Of a DNA stretch of 64,000 nt, positions 54,478-64,000 are shown in pieces. Every line of letters starts with the position of its first letter. Position 1 is the first letter of the stretch. The DNA is from Echinometra lucunter (lineage: Eukaryota; Echinodermata; Echinoidea; Camarodonta; Echinometridae). A program made the translations under genes and the position numbers. The notes beneath the pieces were generated by a model. The model worked only from the letters and a program-made list of their open reading frames with translations. It ran no database searches and was not told the origin of the DNA. Location of the stretch: positions 20,414,324-20,478,323 of the forward strand of contig CM057152.1 of NCBI GenBank assembly GCA_029962745.1, written 5' to 3'.

Positions 54478-54720
54478 ATATATATGGATTGATAGATAGA
54501 CAGATAGAAAGATATGAATGTGTGTAAATCACAGGAGTAAATAGATTGATGAATATGAGACAGATGGATGGATAAACAGAAAAATACCTATAGATATGTG
54601 GATGAATAGGATATAGATAGATAGAGGAATACTATACGGATATAGATGGATGGATGGATGGATAGAGAAGGATACGTGTAGATAGATAGGTAGATGAAAA
54701 GATAAATGAAAAGATAAATC
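54478..54720. repeat. Imperfect GATA/GGAT microsatellite
   Basis: Interspersed gata, gatg and ggat units over about 240 bp, inside the Transib-like element. Confidence 0.85.
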
Positions 54721-55131
54721 GATCAATCATGAGCTCAACACCTTGAAGCATGTGTTTTCTTTTAAATATTACTGGAATGATAACAGATTAGGAAAAAGGA
54801 AAATGAAGGTAAACAATTAAGCAACTAAGAAAGGGTTTCAGTTGTATGAAAAATTGCATGAAATAAATATTATAAAAGAATTAATGAATAAGTTTTAGGA
54901 ATTCATACCGTGTGCATGGTGTGAATCGTCACCTTTTAGCTGTGAAGTGTAGAATCGAAATCATGTACCATGCATATATCGCAGGGGAAAGTTTTAGCTT
55001 TAAGTAGTTAGTACATGCACCTTAACCTTTGGAAGGGGGGGGGGGGTTCAGCAACTAAATCAAGTCCTATAATAATATTTATAAATCTTGTTTACTTCTT
55101 ATTGAGTTTATGGGACCTTGCCATGTAAAGA

Positions 55132-55260
55132 GTACCACTATAGAGAGCGTCTGGCCAACTCGGTTTCATTAGGTTACACTATGGAGCAATTTCTTTTGCA
55201 TATTGTGCTTGCCCAACGTACAAACAAAACGCGCCATGTTGTTACCTATACGGCACCGCG
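55132..55260. repeat. Diverged relative of the MITE at 1476-1630
   Basis: ggccaactcggtttca, tattgtgcttgcc and gcgccatgttgt match the element at 1476-1630 in order, with substitutions between. The right arm is missing. Confidence 0.6.
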
Positions 55261-56639
55261 TGTAAAGAGTCATGCGCGCCCCCGCCGCTGTATAATCCTT
55301 CAGCAGCCGCGCGGCCCAAAATAACCTAATTTTCCGGGTAATGTGCCAGGGAAAATCGGCTCTAACATAAAAAGTGGCAGAAGGTGGCAGCCAAATTTGG
55401 TATCAGCTTAAAGCTGAGACATCAGGGAAAACGCTGGTGATAAAATTGATTTGGAAATCCGTGGAAATCTAAACGTTTCTTCTTGATTTAAGAAAAACAT
55501 GGAAAATCAGTCAATTTTGTACGATAATTACCTTATTATATTCACGAAGATTGTGTTTCTATCCATTTTAACCCATTCATACAGTCAAATGAACTATCAG
55601 GAATATGTGGGAGCAATTTTAGATCGATAAGTTCAAAACTACATGTTTAAATAACTTATTTATCAAATTGGTCACTATTTGCACTGAAACGCACAATATG
55701 TCGAGTTTTGCGGTTTGAAGTAGGAAATCAACACCCTTAATGTACATACCGGAGTTAGATATTTTACTGAAGTATTCTTCAAAGTATTGTCTTTCAATAG
55801 GGCATGACAAAAATTGAAAAAATTCAATTGCCCAAAATGACTTTTGGCGCACTTTGGTCTCGCCCTGGCCCACTGTGCGGCGTAAATCCGTTTTGAGGTG
55901 TGGGGGATGATCACCTTTTTTGCCGATTTTTTTCCCCGTGAACTCACACTTAAGTATAAGCACACACAGCCTCATTCATCCGCGCAGACCCCCACATGCG
56001 CATAATATTATTTTGCGAGCGAGCGAGCAAAAAAATAACCATTTTTTTTTTGGTTTTTAAGAGCATTACAAATAAAAATTCCATGATGTGATCGTCTTTT
56101 ATGACATTTTTATTAAAAAAAATTACCAACTGATTAATTACAATATTATTTTTTTTCCTAAAAATGAGGGGGATATTTGTACACGCCATCCCCCTCTCGA
56201 AAAAGTGTGTGTGTGTGGGGGGGGGGGGGATATATCCCCCATCCCCCCGGCATTTATGCCAATGACTTGAATGGAAGTTTATATAAAATGTTTTTAAAAA
56301 GGAGAAAACAGTGCATTATCGATTCATTAACCCCTTGATTATTTCTCTGTGCCTGTTCATGGTAAATGTGGAATGAATGAATTCAAATATAAATTTGCAT
56401 CATATAAGTTAAGTTATTTTTTCATTACCTTATTCAATTGTATCAGGTTTTTTAATGCACATGCAACTATCATATCTAAAAGGGTAATTTTACACCTACA
56501 AAAATCAATCAGTCAAACAAACAATCAAAAAATTAAAACAATCTCCGCAATCTCTCTAACTTTAATTCGTTTTCATAAAGAAATGACATGTATGCTATTG
56601 ATAATGCAATACCTCTCTGCCACATCATTGTTACATACT

Positions 56640-56787
56640 GTTTTTGTAAGTTTTTAGAGGGGCCAGGCTGGACTAGGTCCTGTGCAATTCTCTGGTCCCA
56701 TTTGCCAACTTTTGTTACACATGTTTATTCTAAAATTCGGTAAGATTTTGTTATAATTGTGAATAAATCAAATCAAATCAAATCAAT
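56640..56787 (+). repeat. LINE 3' end with AATCA tail
   Basis: aggggccaggctggactagg, then ttctctggtcccatttgcc, then gtgaataaatcaaatcaaat. The 3' UTR and pentanucleotide tail are typical of a 5'-truncated LINE copy. Confidence 0.6.
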
Positions 56788-56792
56788 ATTTT

Positions 56793-56963
56793 CATGAATC
56801 AAAGTTCCCCAGAGCTGTCCCACCATTTTGGAAATTTTTGCAAAGGTTGAAAAAATGTCTCCGCCGAGAATCGAACCCGGGCCTTTGGCTATGAACGCCA
56901 ACATTTGCAACCTTTGCAAAATTTTCAAAATGGTAGGACAGCTCTGGGGAACTTTGATTCATG
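56793..56963. mobile_element. Hairpin element carrying a tRNA 3'-half-like loop
   Basis: Arms 56793-56849 and 56908-56963 are close inverses (ttccccagagctgtccca / tggtaggacagctctggggaa). On the minus strand, the 58-bp loop and the first bases of the right arm read a 5-bp stem with a 7-nt loop (ttggc gttcata gccaa, 56901-56885), a 4-nt spacer, a T-arm (ccggg ttcgatt ctcgg, 56880-56864) and a 7+1 acceptor-like tail. No D-arm or 5' acceptor strand is present, so this is not a functional tRNA gene. Confidence 0.7.
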
Positions 56964-57034
56964 CTACGCTCTTATTCTCTCAATTGTCTCACATGTATTT
57001 ATTTCCATGAGAGTTATTACCTGATCACAAAACA

Positions 57035-57035
<1 letters not shown>

Positions 57036-57092
<57 letters not shown>
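57036..57092. repeat. TA microsatellite
   Basis: About 28 TA units. Confidence 0.97.
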
Positions 57093-57093
<1 letters not shown>

Positions 57094-57549
57094 CATTTCC
57101 TTTCTTTTGATTATTTCTTGAGTACATGTTTTGTGCAATATGTTCTTTCTTATATACAGTGATTTATACAGGCTTTCTGATATCATGATTATTTTGTTTT
57201 GGAATGGATTCTGAGTTCACATATAATTCATTCAAGCTCTAAATATGTAGGCCTAATTTCAGACATTGTTTACCATTAATGTTAGAAATGTCAGAACTTC
57301 GTAATTGGGTTTTCTCTGTTGTCGTTTCGCAAGAAAGGATCCGCTGTATACGGTCATGACTTTGTAAACAATATTTTTTCCTTTTATGTATATGTAAGTG
57401 GACCATGTTGAAATTTATTTATTTATTCATTATATTCATCATATACCACTTTTGGAACAACACCATACCAGCAAGACTGCTGTTTTTCGTAGGAGTCCAT
57501 AAGTGTTGTCAGGGGAGCTGCCGGTCTGATAGGCTGTTCTGACATTCCT

Positions 57550-58795
57550 GATATTTTCGACGTTTTCAGTTTCAGTTTATTTTCATATTTCACATAAATG
57601 ATGATACATGCATGCAAGTGAGAAATAATACATAAATATACATATGAATGACATCATAAATAAGACGATTCATAATACAAAGGGGGAAATTGGAACATAC
57701 AAACACGTAGACCTTAATATATTCACCATGAGCTTAAGACAATTCAATTAAAAAGTGAAATATGAGGGAATCTAATAAAAAGCTGAGTTTGTAATTAAAG
57801 ATTCCCAGAAGGTTTAAAGAAAAGTCTGTAATATTTGCGTGTTATTTTGAGAGATCTATATATTTTTTTAAAGTACAAAAAGAGGTAACAAAAAAAAAGA
57901 AGAAAAGGGCAAGGTAAACAAACAAACAACAAACAAAACACACACCTACGGAACTAAGGGACTAAGGAGCCATTGCCTAAGTATTTAGGAGGGATAGTTT
58001 TAATTTGCGTTTAAATATATACAATGAGCTGTTGTTAGTTAATTCTGGGGGGGAGGTCATTCCATAGTTTTGGTCCTGTAAATATAATTGTATTGTGGGC
58101 TAGTGCTGTTCGAGTACGTGGAAGGTGATAAAAATGGCTTTGTCTGGTTGAATAAGAGTGAACTGAATAATTCATGACAAACATGGAAGATATGGAGTTG
58201 GGGAGTTCACGCATTGTAAGTTGGAACATGAAAATCCCAAGATTATAGATAAATAAGTCAAGAATCTTTAAAAGGTTACACGAGTGGAAGAGTGGGTTTG
58301 TATGGGTACGAAAATGGGTATTATTGATTATTCTAACAGCCCGTTTTTTATAACTAAAAGCTGGTTAATGAGGGAATTTGCGCAGTCCCCCATGCTAGTA
58401 TTCCGTAATTTAAGTATGGTAGGATGAGTGTAGAATATAGAGAAAGTAAAACATTAGTCGGAAATGAAGCTTTGAGTTTGCCAATGACTCCAGTATTTCT
58501 GGATATAAGTTTACAAATGTTATTCAAATGTGTTTTCCAAGTCAATTTATTGTCGATGTATATTCCTAAAAATCTGGTTGTTTCAACTTGAACAAGAATT
58601 GCATCGTTTAATAGGATTGGTCATGGTAAATGTTCAATTGATTTGCTGAATAAAATGAAGTTGTTTTTATTTATATTAAGTGACAGCTTGTTAGCATTAA
58701 TCCAGTTTAATACAGATTTCAATACATCATTCGGGTCAAAATTTAAAGAAAAACGTGTCATTTCAGAGTTAAAGGAATCAGAAATACTTGACTAA
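57550..58795 (-). mobile_element. Jockey/CR1-like LINE reverse transcriptase, degenerate
   Basis: On the minus strand 58760-58354 reads, with a stop, SVLNWINANKLSLNINKNNF, then TTRFLGIYIDNKLTWKTHLN and LLSLYSTLILPYLNYGILAW. Further down, 58229-58035 gives TRTALAHNTIIFTGPKLWND and LPPRIN. These are the thumb and C-terminal blocks of Jockey/CR1-type RTs. A 3' UTR-like region continues to about 57550. The catalytic YADD block is absent, and several stops make it inactive. Confidence 0.85.
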
Positions 58796-60062
58796 ACATT
58801 GGCCACTCCCCCACTTAAATTTGCTGGCAGAATATTTTCATACGAATCATTAAATTGATTGGTGAAACCAGTATCATTTACAGGATTTAAAGGAAATACA
58901 CTCATCGATACTGGAAACAAATCAGATGAGTGATCAGAGTATGTACATGTTTAAAGGTGAAGAATAAATAGCTACGAGAATAGCTATTACGAAGGGAGTA
59001 CGTTTGCATTAAGTTAGACATGATACATAAATTGTGAAATAAGCAATTGCACAAACGGGAACCAGTAACAAATACATGTAGGCCTACATTGCATGGACTG
59101 TTACTGTGGATGCAGCTGTACATAAGGGAGAAAATCCAGTAGTCAAGATTTCTATATACACCAGATGTCCTGAAATTGTTATAACATTGTGCTTATACAT
59201 TGTAACGGATGGCTCATAATGTTTAACGTAACTTGTACGAGATAAGCGCGGACAAGCTTCGACGGCAAAAACGAATACAACGAAGTTAACAAAAAAGAAA
59301 GTCAAACAAATTACACGGAACATGAATTTGTAAGCTTCTGGATAAAATGACATAGAGAATAAACAGTTTGTACTCTATCACTCTCTACCACCGTCCTGAT
59401 TAATCATCAGGTCTTAATAATACATGGATTCACTTTGAAGGTAAAGACAAGGGCCAAGAAAAAAGTCATCAAATACAGAAGCCTTCCAATACTGAGGCAT
59501 GTAACAGGTTATAATGATGTGTTTGTATAATATAGAAAAAAGTCAGACCAACACCAATTGGCATGAGTGGTAAGAGAGCAGAGTATCTGCATAATTTTAA
59601 AACAAGCAAAAATTTAGAGACAAGCCGAACAGGTGGCAAATAAACCCAAACATAGGAAGCAAAATCCTGTAGCAGATTTAACTAAATTTGCACAAGAAAT
59701 AACCTGGTCAGGCAATCATCTGTTTAACCTGAATACACATATTGTAAAGTAATTTTGATGTGTAATTTTACACAGTTTTAGTAATAAAAAATCCACAGAT
59801 ATCAGACCATACCCAATTTGTATGAATGAAATAAGAGCAGTGATTTCTCTGCTTAATTATCAAATCTGGAAAAAGAACACATGCAGGCATGACAACTGAA
59901 AACCAGCTGTAAGACCTGTAGTCAGTGGGTATGGATAAACTGGATAAACGTTTCTAATTATTTCCATTTAGACAGCCAATACACATATAAATCCCAATAA
60001 AGAAAATATAGGCAACTCTAGTTGGTTGTCCATGCAACATTGACAGAAGAATAATGAAATGG
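58796..60062. other. Stretch without a recognised gene
   Basis: No exon with paired splice sites or family motif was seen. The part nearest 60062 is 3' flank of the minus-strand GRAM-like gene; I see no AATAAA close to its stop codon. Confidence 0.45.
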
Positions 60063-61839
60063 CTAAGCTGATGCAGTATTCTGAGACTTTGTGGCCACCA
60101 CGTTGGGCGCAAAGCGAGTGAGCGCTACGATGTACTCCTTGACGAGAGTGAGCGGAACCACCGCGTCCAAATGGATTTTGGTCATGTAACGATTATTCCA
60201 CGGAGGCATGGTTATACCCATGGTCAAGATTCTTTCGTTGGTAGCCAACACTGGTGTTCGGATCGCACTTATCCAATGCTTGATGCAACTATCCATCTGT
60301 ACGGATAAAAAAAATCACCCTGAGATTAATTTTGAGGGTAGTAAATATCCAAATTGAGTAGAATTTGGGGAAATGTCATTAAAAACAACGGTTGCAGTCA
60401 ATCACCTTGACAGGGGAGGGCAAGAGAAGTAACCTGTAAACCATATTTGTGAGCAAATCGCATAAATGATGTTTTCCCACTTTAAAAAAAAAAAGAGGAG
60501 TGTTGTAAAGTCAGTTATGGATATGTTCAAAACATGCTTTTGTTGGTGAAAATGAACGTCATAAGGATATTTTTCTTGGTTGTTGGATACCCGGTTGGAT
60601 ATACGGTTATTTATCTGTCATCCCTTGGTATTGTATAATTTCATGACTGGCTATTCCAAGGAATGCAAATGACTCACACCACAACAACTGCACAGGGCCA
60701 GGCAACAACAGGGTTTTAGGCCCATGACGGTCTCTGCAGACCCAATACCGACCGAGGCGTTCAGCTCCACGCTGTGGATATTAGTGAGAGGAATACTCAA
60801 GAAGTGAAGATTGTCCGAAGCCAATCCAGTGACGACATAGCGAGATGGTTTCTTGTTCAGTCCGTCGCAAACGCTCTCCAACTTCATTTCTGAGGGAAAC
60901 GAATATCAGAAGTGGGAAACAGCACAAAAAATCAGAATGGAAAACATCAAGATCAAATTCTCTCTGAAATGATTTGTGAAGACTTGCCTTTTATTTTCAA
61001 CTGTAAGTATTCTGAAGGGGCTTTCACAATTGGTCTGCGACCAGTTTGCGACCGCCTGCAACAGTTTTTTTTTTCTTTGGGATGTTGCACGACCGATCGC
61101 TTGGTGTCTTGCGAGCACTCGCAGTCGTTGCAGGCGGTCTCACGAACCTGAGGCAGTCGTGACTGGTGGCGTCTGAACTTTGAACATGTTCAAAATCCAG
61201 ACGCAACCAGATGCGATCGATTCACTCCCATTAGTTCGTACTGCCAGTCTTGCGAGTGTCGTACAAGTGTTGCACAAAGTTGTGCGACTTGATGCGAGAG
61301 TTTGCACGACTCGATAGTTGCATTGGGTCGGCTTGCTTTTGGGTGCGATTTTGCTACGACCATGAGACTGTTGCTCGACCGATCGCAACAAATCTTGCAA
61401 CGTTGTAATAACGTTGCACGACTGTATGAGACTGTATGCGACTATTTTTCGGGGGTATATATATAGGGGGACTACGGAGATGAGCTTCAGAACGTTCTCA
61501 GCATTTCCTAAATACATATAGCGCAATCAAAATTTAATATGACATGCCCAACCAGCAATATATAGTCTATTTTTTAACATTTTTAATCTCTGCAATGTTT
61601 TTTTTTCTTCTGAACGATGCCCTTCTACCCTTCTTGGCACGCTCAATTTTGATAAATTTCCTCGGAGGAACTGAGTCTGCCCCGATCTTGGGATTACCTT
61701 GATGGCCCTCGGCCGACAGCAAAAGGAGGCGACGGCTGGTAAGGAAGGCTCGGCCTGATGTCATCTTGGAACGTGGTGGCGATTGAGGCTCAGCATCAAA
61801 CGTCACAGAGTCGAAGGATATGAACTGACTCACTAACAT
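60063..61839 (-). CDS. WBP2-like GRAM/PH-fold protein (three exons)
   Basis: Exons 61839-61629, 60889-60678 and 60296-60063 (TAG) join in frame to 218 residues through donors AAGG|gtagaa and GGT|gtgagt. The N-terminal pattern FISFDSVTF ... SGRAFLTSRRLLLLSAEG, followed by LHFLSIPLTNIHSVELN, parallels the GRAM/PH domain of WW-binding protein 2 (strand, GxxxLTxxRxxFLS, then SFxMPF-xLxxxxxxxP). The match is a pattern, not a proven homology. GRAM domains bind phosphoinositides or proteins at membranes. Residues 131-140 (CCCLALCSCC) hold seven cysteines in ten positions, a possible lipidation or metal site. The third exon reads WISAIRTPVLATNERILTMG, then PWNNRYMTKIHLDAVVPLTL. No PPxY motif, as found in WBP2, is visible. 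The start is the first ATG of the exon, and an earlier exon is not excluded. The first donor is not strong, and GTAATC at about 61692 could be used instead. Confidence 0.6.
61018..61455. repeat. GCGAC-rich repeat in an intron of the GRAM-like gene
   Basis: High-GC insert with many cgaccgatcgc, gcacgact and gttgcgac-type blocks in both orientations (ggtctgcgaccagtttgcga, tgcgaccgcctgcaac / gttgcaggcggtc). It resembles the element at 48003-48350. It is probably a DNA-transposon derivative, with limits uncertain. Confidence 0.5.
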
Positions 61840-61941
61840 TATTTCTTCACTATACAGAAGCCCTGGTCGATAACACAGAAATTGAAAAGTGAACCATACT
61901 TTAGGCTGAAGTTGTGGAATTCATAAAAAAATACATGACCT

Positions 61942-62085
61942 GGCCCCGTTTCATAAAAACTTGTGATCAATAACAAGTTGCTATAACTGTTATAAAGCTA
62001 CTGAAATGCATTTGATTAGCTGAGAGCAAATTTGTCATAGAAATGTGGCAGTTGTTACTGATAACAAGTTTCATGAAACGGAGCC
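61942..62085. mobile_element. Palindromic MITE, GGCCCCGTTTCAT termini
   Basis: ggccccgtttcataaaaact and, inverted at the right, tttcatgaaacggagcc. Both arms include a gataacaagtt/aacttgtgatc block. About 145 bp; located upstream of the GRAM-like gene. Confidence 0.85.
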
Positions 62086-62549
62086 CTGATTCAGGGCCAG
62101 ATTATATTCTTCTTATACAGTATGTCCCACTATAAGAATGAATTGCTTATTTGTAGGGAACTGCTCTCCCACACGATTTGTAATCTTTATTCAGCAGTCA
62201 GGATTTCGGGGTATTAAAAGAAAGACTCAGAAAAATAGGACTTTTTATTGCTTATCAAAGAATTCAGGAGAAGAGAAAAAAAAAATTGTCAAAGAAATCA
62301 GAAGTAAAAAAAAATGTTTTTTTACTTGTCAAACAATTCAGGGGTGAAAAATCTTCTTTTTGCTTACCAAAGAGTTCAAGAGTAAAATGACATTTGAAAT
62401 AAGTTCCTCACTTATCAATACAGATTTCCACTCATGAATCCAGACTACATACTAGCTGCTGTTTACCGCTACAATGAATTATTTGGAATTTATTGGAATC
62501 GTGGTATTGATACTGAAAAAGCTACTTGGATAAATGTTTATGGCTGTTA

Positions 62550-63044
62550 GGGCCGTTGTCGTCATCATTATCATAGTTGTTATCATTAGCATCAACAGTA
62601 TTGTCATTATCATTATTATGATTATCATCATCATCATCATTATTATTGTTGTTATCATTATCACCATCACTATTATCGTTATCATTATTATCACTATTAA
62701 TATTATTATAATTATTATCATCAGTATCATTATCACCATCACTATTATCGTTATCATTATTATCACTATTAATATTATTATAATTATTATCATCAGTATC
62801 ATTATCACCATCACTATTATCGTTATCATTATTATCACTATTAATATTATTATAATTATCATCAGTATCATCATCATCATCATTATTATTATTGTTATTA
62901 TTATCATCATTATTATTACCATTATTATTATTATCATTATTATTATTATCATTATTATTATCATCATTATCATTATCATTATTATTATTATCATTATTAT
63001 CATTATCATTATTATTATCATCATTATCATTATCATTATTATTA

Positions 63045-63087
<43 letters not shown>

Positions 63088-63222
63088 TATTATCATCATT
63101 ATTATTATTATTATCATTATTATTATTATTATCATCATCATCATCATCATCACTATCATTATTACTATTATTATCACTGTCATTATTGTCATCATCATTA
63201 TTATTATTATTACTATTCTATC
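62550..63222. repeat. ATT/ATC satellite with 72-bp higher-order units
   Basis: A 670-bp field of ATT, ATC and GTT triplets. Within 62650-62870 a 72-bp unit (tcaccatcactattatcgtt ... catcagtatc) repeats three times with starts at 62661, 62733 and 62805. The long Ile/Met/Ser frames on both strands are artefacts. Confidence 0.95.
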
Positions 63223-64000
63223 AATGCAATTATATAGTTATTATAGGATTTCCCAGCAAAATTCGCAAGTTTGTCATTCAAATTAATTCATTTTGGATTC
63301 AAATTCGACGATTTTAGTGCCGTCAGGTATATCCTGATAATTATGATTTCTCATTCAGTCTGTATTTAGAGGGGCGACTGTCCATGAAGCACCAGCACAT
63401 AGCCCCGGTTTTCGCTCCCTCTTGGCTGAATTTCTGACTACGCCCCATATGCACTGTCCCGAAAAATATATACGTAACATAAGAAATATGCAATGAACCT
63501 ACAGCAACAACAACAACAACAACCACCATATAATGAGGAATGAAAAGTAGAAGATAGAGGACAAAACACGTGTGATGCATTACTATCCCCCAACTTGAAT
63601 GAACATATTTGGAATATGAATGCCGGTTTGATTTGAATGCTGGAAATGACGCCTCGACAAGTGACGACGAATTTGAATGCTAGTTTTTAAACTGAATGAC
63701 ATATCTATGAAACCTTTCGACCAAAATGCTAAATTAAATTACAAAACCGGAAAAGTGAATGGATAATATGTGGCAAATCGATTTGGGCGAATCGGAATGC
63801 GTATAGAAAATGAATTTTAATCACAAACTTGCGAATTCGGCCTGGAAATCCTATATTATCATTATGACAATTATTATCAACATCAATATCATCTTTAAAA
63901 TCCTTGTATTATTATTATTTCCATTATTGTTATTAGATTGTAATGTGATTATCAATTTTTATCAAAGCATTAACTAGAAAGTCAAGTTGGATAATCATGA
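63223..64000. other. AT-rich end of window, nothing recognised
   Basis: No gene, element end or RNA gene was recognised. An AAC microsatellite lies at 63503-63524. Confidence 0.5.

Larger units (their letters stand above)
54033..55877. mobile_element. Transib/ProtoRAG-like non-autonomous transposon with RSS-like termini
   Basis: The ends begin CACAGTGGGCCAGG in both orientations (54033 onward and inverted up to 55877) and stay alike for about 45 bp. They are flanked by identical CGGCG on both sides (54028-54032, 55878-55882). Removing the element restores the site found uninterrupted at 26688 and, inverted, at 30995. CACAGTG is the V(D)J recombination heptamer. A 5-bp GC-rich duplication and CAC-type ends are known for Transib and ProtoRAG elements. 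A 23-bp spacer precedes a weak nonamer-like block at each end. No RAG1/Transib-like open frame is present. The interior holds GATA-type microsatellite (54478-54700), a G run (55037-55049) and a MITE relic (55132-55260). Confidence 0.8.
54025..56264 (+). mobile_element. CACCGGCGTAAATCC element, copy C, interrupted
   Basis: The left end caccggcg (54025-54032) and the continuation cggcgtaaatccgttttgag (from 55878) were one segment, as in copy A. The transposon at 54033-55877 now separates them. The remainder to 56264 matches copy A (gcgagcgagcgag, gatatttgtacacgccatcc, tatatcccccatcccc) and ends with catttatgccaatg. Confidence 0.85.

Noticed and set aside
56850..56907. Functional tRNA gene
   Set aside because: Only the 3' half can be drawn; the D-arm, box A and 5' acceptor strand are missing.
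60434..60479. Minus-strand mini-exon reading GKTSFMRFAHKYGLQ between gtttacag and a T-rich acceptor
   Set aside because: It looks P-loop-like, but its phase fits neither neighbouring exon of the GRAM-like gene, and skipping it gives a clean in-frame join.

Overview
This window is animal genomic DNA, not bacterial or viral. Coding sequence is split into short exons with GT-AG introns of about 0.2-2 kb. The DNA between genes is AT-rich and full of microsatellites, palindromic MITEs, LINE 3' ends and a decayed gypsy element. The gene families (60 kDa lysophospholipase/L-asparaginase, DEG/ENaC channel) and the style of the repeats suggest a marine invertebrate deuterostome, most likely an echinoderm such as a sea urchin. 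The species is an inference and was not proven. One run of exactly 500 Ns (3987-4486) is an assembly gap.

Layout. 4882-12567 (+): the last six exons of an ASPG-like L-asparaginase/lysophospholipase with an ankyrin-repeat tail. Its catalytic exons are in the gap or before the window. 13065-15334 (-): relic of a Ty3/gypsy retrotransposon. 15.7-24.3 kb: no genes found; nested and foldback DNA elements. 24339-25823 (-): an intronless 494-codon gene of unknown function. 26-36 kb: repeats, a LINE 3' end, and a doubtful receptor-like exon. 36068-38873 (-): a glutamine-rich gene of four exons, with a possible fifth, of unknown function. 41771-50759 (-): a complete nine-exon DEG/ENaC sodium channel subunit (668 residues). 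51-60 kb: no genes found; LINE remnants, MITEs, GA-rich microsatellites and a 1.85-kb transposon whose ends look like V(D)J recombination signals. 60063-61839 (-): a three-exon gene resembling the GRAM/PH fold of WBP2. 61.9-64 kb: a MITE and a long ATT/ATC satellite.

The genes do not form a functional cluster; each is an independent unit. Exon joins were chosen by hand from splice sites and reading-frame phase, and each stated join keeps the frame open.

The most notable find is the element at 54033-55877. It has CACAGTG termini, a 5-bp CGGCG target duplication, 23-bp spacing to a weak nonamer-like block at both ends, and it sits in another repeat whose uninterrupted copies lie elsewhere in the window. 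These are the hallmarks of the Transib/ProtoRAG group that gave rise to RAG recombination. Also notable are a hairpin carrying the 3' half of a tRNA-like sequence (56793-56963), a furin-type site in the channel's extracellular domain, and a 1.4-kb foldback element.
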